Source: Cloacibacillus sp. (GTDB taxonomy: Bacteria > Synergistota > Synergistia > Synergistales > Synergistaceae). Taken from it: 21,270 nt of DNA. A model generated the notes under the pieces. That model saw nothing but the letters and a program-made list of their open reading frames with translations, made no database searches and was not told the DNA's origin. Below are positions 15,049 to 21,270 of this stretch, piece by piece (the first letter of the stretch is position 1; the number at the start of each line of letters is the position of its first letter). The stretch is taken from positions 1 through 21,270 of the forward strand of contig NZ_JAJBUX010000086.1 in the NCBI RefSeq assembly GCF_020860125.1, in the 5' to 3' direction. A program made the position numbers and the translations under genes.

Positions 15049-16533
15049 ATGCTTTTAAATCATCTGATAAATGTAAAGCGCTGGGTAATAAGGAGCATTG
15101 CGGGCGCGTATCTGCACAGCAGAGAGATACCTGGCGGCAGCTACGCGCAGGACAGCGACTTCCGGCAGAGCGTGAAGAAGCTGCCCTTTGTGCATATTCC
15201 GCCCGGCTCCGCCGCGAGGTACCGCTGCTGCGTATATAAAGAGCGCGCGATCGTCCGCCTGCGCGTCCTCGCCGGACTTGGTTTCAGCGTGGAAGCCGAC
15301 GACGAGATGACCTCTCTGCTTGAGTACGCCGACCGGGCGCTCAAACGAAATCAGATCGAGGGACCGGCGCTCACGATCATAGATATCGCCTGCAAGGGCT
15401 GCGTCAACGCCCGTTATTATGTCACGGAGCTCTGCCAGGGCTGCCTCGCGCGTCCCTGTGAGAGCGTCTGCCCCTTCGGGGCCATCCACGTTGAGGACGG
15501 CCATTCGCGGATAGACAAGGTAAAATGCAAAAACTGCGGCCGCTGCAAAGATGTCTGCCCATACCACGCGATCGCTAAAATCGCCGTCCCCTGCGAGGAG
15601 AGCTGCCCCACGAACGCGATACAGAAGGACGAAAACGGCGTCGCCGCCATTGACCACACGAAATGTATCAGCTGCGGCTGCTGCGTCGCCGCCTGCCCCT
15701 TCGGCGCCGTGCTGGAACGCAGCCAGATCGTGGATATCGTGCGCGCCCTCGACAGCCGCAAACAGATATACGCGCTGGTAGCGCCCGCGATCGCCGGACA
15801 GTTCGAGGCGAGCTTCGGACAGCTTGTCACCGCGATAAGGGAGCTTGGCTTCTCCGACGTCGTCGAGGTGGCGCTCGGCGCCGACAAGACCGCCGTCGAC
15901 GAGGCGGAGGAGCTGCGCGAGCGCATGGAACATAAACGCCCCTTCATGACGACCTCCTGCTGCCCCGCCTATATACAGGCGGCACGCCGCCACATGCCGG
16001 AGCTTACGCCGCATATATCGGACACGCCGACCCCCATGCACTTCACCGCCGAGATGATGAAGACGAAAAATCCCCGTAATATAAACGTATTTATCGGCCC
16101 CTGCGTCGCGAAACGCAAGGAGGCGATGGAGGATTCCTGCGTCGACTACGTGATGACCTTCGAGGAGCTCGAGGCCCTCTTTGAGGCGGCAGGGATAACC
16201 CCCTCAAAGTGCGAGGCGGCGGAACTCAAAAAGAACGCCTCCGCCCAGGGACGCGGCTTCGTGATCAGCGGCGGCGTCGCGGCGGCGGTCAGACGCGCGC
16301 TCGGGGACGACGCCGGGATCCGCACCGCCTGCATAAACGGCCTCAGCAAAGCGGCGATGGCCCAGCTGAAGGCCTACGCGAAAAACGGCGCGCCCTTTGA
16401 CCTCATCGAGGTAATGACCTGTCCCGGCGGCTGCATAAGCGGCGCGGGAGTGGCGATGCGCGACAAGAAGGCCAAAGAGGGCGTGGAAAAGTTCGTAAAA
16501 GAGAGCGAGCCGCTTGATATCGCGAATGAATAA
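15049..16533 (+). CDS. Monomeric [FeFe] hydrogenase with ferredoxin-type clusters
   Basis: A 494-residue cytosolic iron hydrogenase, probably ferredoxin-linked and releasing H2 during fermentation. Residues about 115-240 hold three four-cysteine ferredoxin motifs (CQGCLARPCESVCP, CKNCGRCKDVCP, CISCGCCVAACP) plus an extra CKGC and PCEESCP. The H-cluster domain follows, with TSCCPAY (C304, C305), GPCVAK (C352) and MTCPGGCISGAG (C458, C462), giving the four ligands C305, C352, C458 and C462. Relative to the prototype MPC motif the methionine is glycine, and TSCCPAY replaces TSCCPGW/MW. This fits the monomeric group B type rather than the classical group A enzyme. A roughly 110-residue N-terminal region has no motif I recognise. 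It is transcribed alone; the HydE/F/G maturases are not in the window. Confidence 0.9.
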   Translation: MLLNHLINVKRWVIRSIAGAYLHSREIPGGSYAQDSDFRQSVKKLPFVHIPPGSAARYRCCVYKERAIVRLRVLAGLGFSVEADDEMTSLLEYADRALKRNQIEGPALTIIDIACKGCVNARYYVTELCQGCLARPCESVCPFGAIHVEDGHSRIDKVKCKNCGRCKDVCPYHAIAKIAVPCEESCPTNAIQKDENGVAAIDHTKCISCGCCVAACPFGAVLERSQIVDIVRALDSRKQIYALVAPAIAGQFEASFGQLVTAIRELGFSDVVEVALGADKTAVDEAEELRERMEHKRPFMTTSCCPAYIQAARRHMPELTPHISDTPTPMHFTAEMMKTKNPRNINVFIGPCVAKRKEAMEDSCVDYVMTFEELEALFEAAGITPSKCEAAELKKNASAQGRGFVISGGVAAAVRRALGDDAGIRTACINGLSKAAMAQLKAYAKNGAPFDLIEVMTCPGGCISGAGVAMRDKKAKEGVEKFVKESEPLDIANE

Positions 16534-16580
16534 ATAACTGTTTCGTCAAGAACCGCCCATATGCCCTAATAATAAAAACG

Positions 16581-16620
16581 CAAAGGTCCGGCTACCCATA
16601 TTTCAGGAACCGGACCTTTG
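16581..16620. terminator. Bidirectional terminator after the hydrogenase gene
   Basis: CAAAGGTCCGG (16581-16591) and CCGGACCTTTG (16610-16620) form a perfect 11-bp stem with an 18-nt loop. It sits between the hydrogenase gene and the converging M20 gene. The upstream A-run favours use on the minus strand; the plus-strand T-run is short. Confidence 0.7.
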
Positions 16621-16689
16621 CCGTATAGTTTTCCGCCTGCCCGTAAATGCGGCGTTCGGCAGTCAGAGCTCTTTATCACAATATTTACT

Positions 16690-17871
16690 TTATTTGCGGA
16701 AGTCTCTTCTTATCGCTTCCAGCCTCTCCGGCTCGTAAACGGAGCGCACCGCCATTTCGCAGATGATGCGCGTGCCGGCTGAGATGACCCGCTCAATATC
16801 CTTTTCCTTCATCTTCGCCGCGAATTCGCGCGTATGACAGGGGATATCCTCGTCGGATATCGATATCGTCGGATGAAAGGCGGCACAGCGGAAGCTCACG
16901 TTGCCGATGTCGGAGGAACCGATATTCTCGTCCTCTCCCTTAAAGACCGGCAGCCCCTGCGCCGCGAATATCTCCTCCAGCATCGCCGTTCCCGCGGGAT
17001 TCGGCTTCATGCTGTCCAGCGAGGGCGCGTATTTGACTATCTCCACGGAGGTCTGGGTGGCCATCGCCGCCCCCTTGGCGCAGTCATGCAGCAGTTTGAC
17101 GACCTGCGCCAGATAGCGGGAATCGGGACTTCTGAACGTATATTCCGCGGAGGCGTATTCCGGCACAATATTGGAGGCCTCGCCGCCGCGGATGATGATG
17201 CCGTGGACGCGCGTGGTCGGTTTGAGATGCTGGCGCATCATGTCAAAACCGTGGATCATCAGCATCGCTCCGTTCAGCGCGTTTTTGCCCGCCCAGGGAC
17301 AGGCGGAGGCGTGGGCCGGCTGGCCGCGGAAATTGTAATGAAATGCCGAAAGGGCCAGCAGTTTCATCTCCGCCTTATTTTTAGAGTCCATATGTATCAT
17401 GATCACGAAATCATACTTGTCAAAGAGCCCCGCCTCCGCCATCTCTATCTTTTTGCCGGTGGCTTCCTCGTCGGGGGTGCCGATGATGTCGATATTGGCG
17501 GGTACTAAGTCCGCGCATTCGTGAAGGGCGAGCGCCGCAAGCAGACTGAGGCTGCCGCTCGCGCAGTGGCCGCAGGCATGGCCGATCTCGGGCAGGGCGT
17601 CGTATTCGGCGATGATACCGATGTTGATTCCCGAATCGGGAGCTTCGCATACGGTCCCCCTGAAAGCGGTGGGTATGCCGGCGAAGGCCCGCTCAACAGT
17701 GATCCCGTGAGACTCCAGCAGCGCGCAGATCTTTTCGCAGGCCAGATATTCCTTACCCGACAACTCAGGATTTTCGGCGAGGAAACAGTTGAGCTCGAAG
17801 GCCTCCCGCGCCAGAAAATCTATCTTTTCAAAGACCGCGTCCTTTACCTCATTTTCCCGTAAATCAACCAT
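16690..17871 (-). CDS. M20D-family amidohydrolase (AbgB-like)
   Basis: A 393-residue zinc/manganese amidase of the M20D group, which cleaves N-acyl or N-carbamoyl amino acids and p-aminobenzoyl-glutamate-type amides. Visible metal-site words are AEYDALPEIGHACGHC (C100, H102), GTPDEEATG (E135/E136), IMIHMD (H160) and a late AFHPTIS histidine. The dimerisation domain (about 178-300) interrupts the catalytic domain as in the family. The common HACGHN/HACGHD is HACGHC here. The open frame extends to 17943, but the extra 24 residues look non-coding. AAAGGG sits 9 nt before ATG 17871, whereas no ribosome site precedes 17943. It is the last gene of the carrier/dimethylargininase operon. Substrate unknown. 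Confidence 0.82.
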   Translation of the reverse strand: MVDLRENEVKDAVFEKIDFLAREAFELNCFLAENPELSGKEYLACEKICALLESHGITVERAFAGIPTAFRGTVCEAPDSGINIGIIAEYDALPEIGHACGHCASGSLSLLAALALHECADLVPANIDIIGTPDEEATGKKIEMAEAGLFDKYDFVIMIHMDSKNKAEMKLLALSAFHYNFRGQPAHASACPWAGKNALNGAMLMIHGFDMMRQHLKPTTRVHGIIIRGGEASNIVPEYASAEYTFRSPDSRYLAQVVKLLHDCAKGAAMATQTSVEIVKYAPSLDSMKPNPAGTAMLEEIFAAQGLPVFKGEDENIGSSDIGNVSFRCAAFHPTISISDEDIPCHTREFAAKMKEKDIERVISAGTRIICEMAVRSVYEPERLEAIRRDFRK

Positions 17872-17946
17872 GAGCACACACCCTTTCTTTATAAAGACGG
17901 TAAACCGGCGCGCGTTGTGAACCGCCGCGCGTCGGCAAAACATCAG

Positions 17947-18717
17947 TTAAAAGCGCAGCGAGAGGCAGGAGAGGCCGCCGTCCAGCTTTCTGTATTCCGA
18001 GGTATCGGTAAGGATCACCTCATAGCCCGCATCACGGATCTTTTTCTCTACCGTGGGATATCCGCTGGGTACGATGACCCTGTCGTTGACCCAGATACAG
18101 TTCGCCGCGTAGCTTTCTTCCTCGGGAATGACTATTTTGCTGTACTTGGCAAAGTCCGCCTTTTCGACAAATTCTCCCGACACCAGCATGTTGCCGTTCT
18201 CAATATAGTTTACCCCGGTCTTGAGATGAAGGACAAGTTCCAGCTTGACCTCGGAGCCGCTGAGCCCGTGCTTTTCCAGAATGGCGATGAACTGCCTAAT
18301 ACCCTCCGCGTTCGTCCGCGCCGAGCGGCCCACGTAGAAATGATCTCCGACCATCATCACGTCCCCGCCGTCCAGCGTGCCCGGGGTTTTGATGTATTCT
18401 ATCATGTCGTCGGGGAAAAACTTTTTTATCGCCGGCAGCATCTCCTTCGCCTCGCCGTTGCGGCTCGCCGCGCCCGGATTGCTGAGGATCGCGCATTTCC
18501 TCGTTATCACCGCCGTGTCCTCGACAAAGCAGGAATCGGGATATTCCTCGAGCGCCTCAAGGACGGTCACCGCCACGCCGCACTTTTTAAGGGCCTCGAT
18601 ATAGTCGTCGTGCTGTTTGAGCGCAAGTTCATAATTCGGCCTGCCAAGCTGCGGATTTGATGTGATACCCTCTACCATACTCTTTGCTGGTCTTCTGACG
18701 ATTACGTTTTTAAACAT
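17947..18717 (-). CDS. Dimethylarginine dimethylaminohydrolase (DDAH)-like guanidino hydrolase
   Basis: A 256-residue hydrolase of the amidinotransferase/arginine-deiminase fold. DDAH releases dimethylamine or methylamine from N-methylated arginine, leaving citrulline. Motifs are PDSCFVEDTAV (62-70), GTLDGGDV with D116, SARTN, H164 (ELVLHLKTG) and the C-terminal DGGLSCLSLRF with nucleophile C251. Length and cysteine position match bacterial DDAH (about 254 residues, C249) and are far shorter than arginine deiminase (about 400). AGGAGG precedes the ATG. It lies between the carrier and M20 genes on one strand. Free arginine or another guanidino compound remains possible as substrate. Confidence 0.88.
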   Translation of the reverse strand: MFKNVIVRRPAKSMVEGITSNPQLGRPNYELALKQHDDYIEALKKCGVAVTVLEALEEYPDSCFVEDTAVITRKCAILSNPGAASRNGEAKEMLPAIKKFFPDDMIEYIKTPGTLDGGDVMMVGDHFYVGRSARTNAEGIRQFIAILEKHGLSGSEVKLELVLHLKTGVNYIENGNMLVSGEFVEKADFAKYSKIVIPEEESYAANCIWVNDRVIVPSGYPTVEKKIRDAGYEVILTDTSEYRKLDGGLSCLSLRF

Positions 18718-18773
18718 TTGAATCTCCTCCTGTGATATATTTATTTATTTTTAAGACTATTTGGCGCTTGTGC

Positions 18774-20174
18774 TTAAAAGGGGCCGTAACCAATGGCCAC
18801 CGCCAACGCGATGAATGCGGCCTCCATCAGCAGCATAATACCGAAAAGCGGCGTAAAAAACTTATACCATTTGCCGATGGGAACGCGCGAGATGGCCGCC
18901 ATGATGATGATGCCGCCTACGGGCCAGAAGAGGTTTGAATAGCCGTCACCGAACTGATAGGCGAGAATGGCGATCTGGCGGTTGAGCCCCACGAGATCCG
19001 AAAGCGGTATCATGATCGGCATTACCGCCGCGGCCTGTCCGCTGCCGGATGGAATGAACAGGTTCATGATGTTCTGGAATATCAGCATCCCCTCGGCGGC
19101 GAGCCACTTGGGCATATACTGCAGCGGCTGGTACATGCCGTATATTATCGTGTCGAGTATATTTCCCTTCGCAAGCACCACCATGATCGAGCGCGACATC
19201 CCTACGATCAGAGCGCCGATTATTATATCGCAGCAGGTAAAGATAAGATTGTCGGTGATCTCGTCCGGCGGCATCTTCCACAGCAGCGAGATAATGAAGC
19301 CCGAGAAGAGAAATACGGCCGACATTTCGTCAAGATACCAGCCGAGCTTGAGCGTGGCGAAGACGATAAAGATTATCGTCGCGAAGAGCAGCAGGATGGT
19401 GAACTTCCTTTTAGCCGTGAAGGGATGTTTCTCAAGCGACGACCTGTCTATCTCCAGCACGCCCATGTCTACGCCGTAGACATAACTTGATTTCGGATCC
19501 CTCTTCACCCGTTTCGCGTAGCGCAGGGTCCACCAGATACCGATGGCGGTGAAGGCGGCGAGAACGACGAGCCGGAACAATATCCCGGAAAAGATCGGCA
19601 GCTCCGCGATGGCCTGGGCGATGCCGATCGTAAAAGGGTTTGTGGTAGCCGAGGCGAAGCCGATGCCGACCGCCATGCCTGACATCGCGAGCCCCACCAG
19701 CGCGTCATAGCCCATGGCGATCGCGATGCCGACGAATATCGGCACCAGGCCGTAGACGGTATCCCACTCACCGTATGTGGAACCGGCGAGGGAAAACAGT
19801 ATCATGAAAATGACGATGACCGTCGTCTCGCGCCCCTGCAGCTTTTTCAGCAGGACGTTGATCGCCGCGTGCAGCGAGCCGGTTTTCGTCACCGTATAGA
19901 CGCAGAAATAGGCGAAGAAGATGAGGAAGATTATGCTGCCGGACTCCACAAAGCCTTTCTGGATACAGAGGAACATCTCAAAGGGGCCGACGGGCGTCCG
20001 TTCGTCCGCAAGTCTGAACGAGGCAGCGTTGACGACCGTGATGCCTGTCTCCGCGTTTTTGACGCGTTCAAAGTTTCCCGCCGGTACGATCCAGGTCAGG
20101 ACCGTCATTATTACAATGATGCCGAATAGGATAACGATAGCGTTGGGCATTTTGAATTTTTTCATCTGGATCAT
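18774..20174 (-). CDS. YfcC/ArcD2-type carrier (DcuC/ArsB-superfamily permease)
   Basis: A 466-residue inner-membrane permease with roughly twelve hydrophobic helices. Family signatures are the repeated re-entrant motifs GSTYGEWDTVYGLVPIF in the first half and IPSGSGQAAAVMPIMIPLSD then AYQFGDGYSNLFWP in the second. Members of this family include basic-amino-acid antiporters such as arginine/ornithine exchangers, and poorly characterised YfcC proteins. The frame opens at a TTG at 20204, but AAGGAG lies 8 nt before ATG 20174, which gives MIQMKKFKMPNA. It is the first gene of an operon with the DDAH-like and M20 genes, 56 nt before DDAH, and divergent from an Lrp regulator. This supports uptake or exchange of an arginine-type compound. 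The substrate is inferred from context only. Confidence 0.85.
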   Translation of the reverse strand: MIQMKKFKMPNAIVILFGIIVIMTVLTWIVPAGNFERVKNAETGITVVNAASFRLADERTPVGPFEMFLCIQKGFVESGSIIFLIFFAYFCVYTVTKTGSLHAAINVLLKKLQGRETTVIVIFMILFSLAGSTYGEWDTVYGLVPIFVGIAIAMGYDALVGLAMSGMAVGIGFASATTNPFTIGIAQAIAELPIFSGILFRLVVLAAFTAIGIWWTLRYAKRVKRDPKSSYVYGVDMGVLEIDRSSLEKHPFTAKRKFTILLLFATIIFIVFATLKLGWYLDEMSAVFLFSGFIISLLWKMPPDEITDNLIFTCCDIIIGALIVGMSRSIMVVLAKGNILDTIIYGMYQPLQYMPKWLAAEGMLIFQNIMNLFIPSGSGQAAAVMPIMIPLSDLVGLNRQIAILAYQFGDGYSNLFWPVGGIIIMAAISRVPIGKWYKFFTPLFGIMLLMEAAFIALAVAIGYGPF

Positions 20175-20423
20175 GCTGTTCACTCCTTCTATATTTAGGG
20201 ACAAATTCAGATAAAGATTTTCGCCGGCGGTGATATGGGAACGCTAATGTTCAGAAAAAACTGTCTTTACGGTTCGTATTTAATATATAATAATCTCGTA
20301 AAATCACACATAGCGAATGCCGTGAAAAAGGTCAGTGATTTAGTGCGATACACGCAACAAAGGCTGTTTTTTAGTTGATCGCGGCAGCAATATCGTGCAA
20401 AACAGGAAAGGAGAGATCATAGC

Positions 20424-20903
20424 GTGGCAAACAGGGAGTTAATGGAGATAGACGAGACTGGATGGAAAATACTTGAGGAACTGCAAAAAAACGCGCGCAT
20501 ACCGTTCAAGCAGCTCGCGGATAAAGTGAACCTCTCGCCCACCGCCACCATCGAACGTGTCAAACGTATGGAAGAAGAGGGGATCATCCTCGACTACCGC
20601 GCCACGGTGGACCCGGCAAAGGTCGGCTATTATTTTTCCGCGATACTATCATTTCAGACGAATTACGGCAATCCGGACCCCGTGATCGACGAGATCATCA
20701 AAGATATCCCTGAGATAGTATCGAGCTGGTCGATAACCGGCAGCAACGACTTTCTCCTCGAGGTGCAGATACCGTCACTGGTCTTTTTACAGGAGCTTCT
20801 CGTGATGCTTTCACGCCACGGCAAGATAACGACGAGCATCGTGCTGCCCAACTCCACCAAAAAACGGGTAATAAAGGCGCCGCGCGAAACTCCCGACGCC
20901 TAG
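20424..20903 (+). CDS. Lrp/AsnC-family transcriptional regulator
   Basis: A 159-residue DNA-binding regulator. The N-terminal winged helix-turn-helix (about 8-65) has the classic DETGWKILEELQKNAR and LADKVNLSPTATIERVKRME. The C-terminal RAM/ACT-like effector domain (about 70-150) has SFQTNYG and SITGSNDFLLEVQ, the usual amino-acid-binding and oligomerising part. GTG start at 20424, with GGAAAGGAGAG 10 nt upstream. Divergence from the carrier operon suggests it senses the transported amino acid and controls that operon and itself. The intergenic region 20175-20423 is AT-rich and gives no single obvious operator by eye. Confidence 0.92.
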   Translation: MANRELMEIDETGWKILEELQKNARIPFKQLADKVNLSPTATIERVKRMEEEGIILDYRATVDPAKVGYYFSAILSFQTNYGNPDPVIDEIIKDIPEIVSSWSITGSNDFLLEVQIPSLVFLQELLVMLSRHGKITTSIVLPNSTKKRVIKAPRETPDA

Positions 20904-21005
20904 CCTTTAGGAAAAGGTAAAAAATAATTCACTGCGGGCTCTGAGAGCTGTTACCAGATTTTAGCCGTCTTTCACACCGGCTGCGCAGCCACCGGGATCA
21001 AGACA

Positions 21006-21032
21006 ACGCCCCAACTGCCGCCGTTGGGGCGT
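21006..21032 (+). terminator. Hairpin downstream of the Lrp gene
   Basis: ACGCCCCAAC (21006-21015) and GTTGGGGCGT (21023-21032) form a perfect 10-bp stem with a 7-nt loop. A 12-bp palindrome, GGCTGCGCAGCC, lies at 20979-20990. There is no long T-run, so termination strength is uncertain. Confidence 0.55.
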
Positions 21033-21061
21033 GAGGTTTAGTTATGGCAAAACGCGTCTCT

Positions 21062-21270
21062 TTAACAAGGCCATACCGCAAACGCCCTTATCTTATTAGT
21101 ATCCTTAATATTGTTCGCAACCTCTGCAATAAATACCATAGGTATCCTTCTCTTATCATGCGAATCAGTTTCAGACAAGACCTGTTTGACAAATCCACAC
21201 GCTGACAGACAACATGGTGAATAGCAAAAGTAATCGCAAGTTTGCAGAAGTAACCGAGACCACCAAAGCT
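21062..21270 (-). other. AT-richer tail with an unrecognised open frame running off the window
   Basis: The last 210 nt have lower GC than the genes before them. On the minus strand a frame is open from the window edge to a TAA at 21062-21064, with a C-terminal part reading RRIPMVFIAEVANNIKDTNK. I do not recognise it. It may be the end of a gene that starts to the right, a remnant, or chance. A 53-codon plus-strand frame (21044-21205) overlaps it. Confidence 0.2.

Noticed and set aside
15433..15760. Selenocysteine or internal-stop recoding in the Fe-S genes
   Set aside because: No in-frame TGA interrupts any of the genes here; every cluster cysteine is encoded by an ordinary TGC or TGT codon where checked.
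15055..16041. 328-codon minus-strand open frame
   Set aside because: Antisense to the hydrogenase gene with its ferredoxin and H-cluster motifs; composition is that of a shadow frame.
17872..17943. 24-residue N-terminal extension of the M20D gene
   Set aside because: No Shine-Dalgarno before 17943, family proteins begin near MVDL, and AAAGGG lies at the right distance from ATG 17871.
21044..21205. 53-codon plus-strand open frame with GAGG 7 nt upstream
   Set aside because: Short, basic, no family resemblance, starts right behind a hairpin and overlaps another equally weak frame on the other strand.

Overview
The window reads as chromosome of a GC-rich, strictly anaerobic, amino-acid- and purine-fermenting bacterium. 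The gene set is an AspT-type exchanger, a two-subunit Fe-S serine dehydratase, a monomeric [FeFe] hydrogenase, a YfcC-type carrier and the SsnA/hydantoinase/molybdenum-hydroxylase families. Together with the protein style this points to Synergistota (Cloacibacillus- or Synergistes-like). That assignment is recognition only and was not searched.

Layout. Positions 1-458 hold no gene but two blocks of hairpin-forming repeat DNA. An AspT-family exchanger (459-2156, minus) is divergent from a large membrane-bound diguanylate cyclase (2461-5598, plus). A minus-strand pair (9437 to 5775) encodes the molybdenum subunit and the fused 2Fe-2S/FAD subunit of a xanthine-dehydrogenase-family hydroxylase. 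Divergent from it are ridA (9691-10074) and ssnA (10262-11590). Facing ssnA across a shared terminator is the minus-strand operon sdaAB-sdaAA-hydA (14578 to 11665). A monomeric [FeFe] hydrogenase (15049-16533, plus) starts from the other side of the same intergenic region. Next comes a minus-strand operon: YfcC-type carrier, dimethylargininase-like hydrolase, M20D amidohydrolase (20174 to 16690). A divergent Lrp/AsnC regulator (20424-20903) sits beside it. The last 360 bases hold a terminator and AT-richer sequence without a confident gene.

How the genes may work together (inference). The hydroxylase, RidA, SsnA deaminase/amidohydrolase and cyclic amidohydrolase resemble the purine/selenium-metabolism cluster known from E. 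coli and clostridia (ssnA, hyuA, xdhD, ygeX). Here the lyase position is taken by an Fe-S serine dehydratase in one operon with the cyclic amidohydrolase. A route of ring hydroxylation, deamination, ring opening and ammonia elimination, with electrons leaving as H2, is plausible. The second module looks like uptake and hydrolysis of a modified arginine or amidated amino acid under Lrp-type control.

Several start codons were moved from the longest open frame because a good Shine-Dalgarno sequence points to an internal start: 2461, 9437, 17871 and 20174. Most long opposite-strand frames are by-products of GC-rich coding sequence and were left out.
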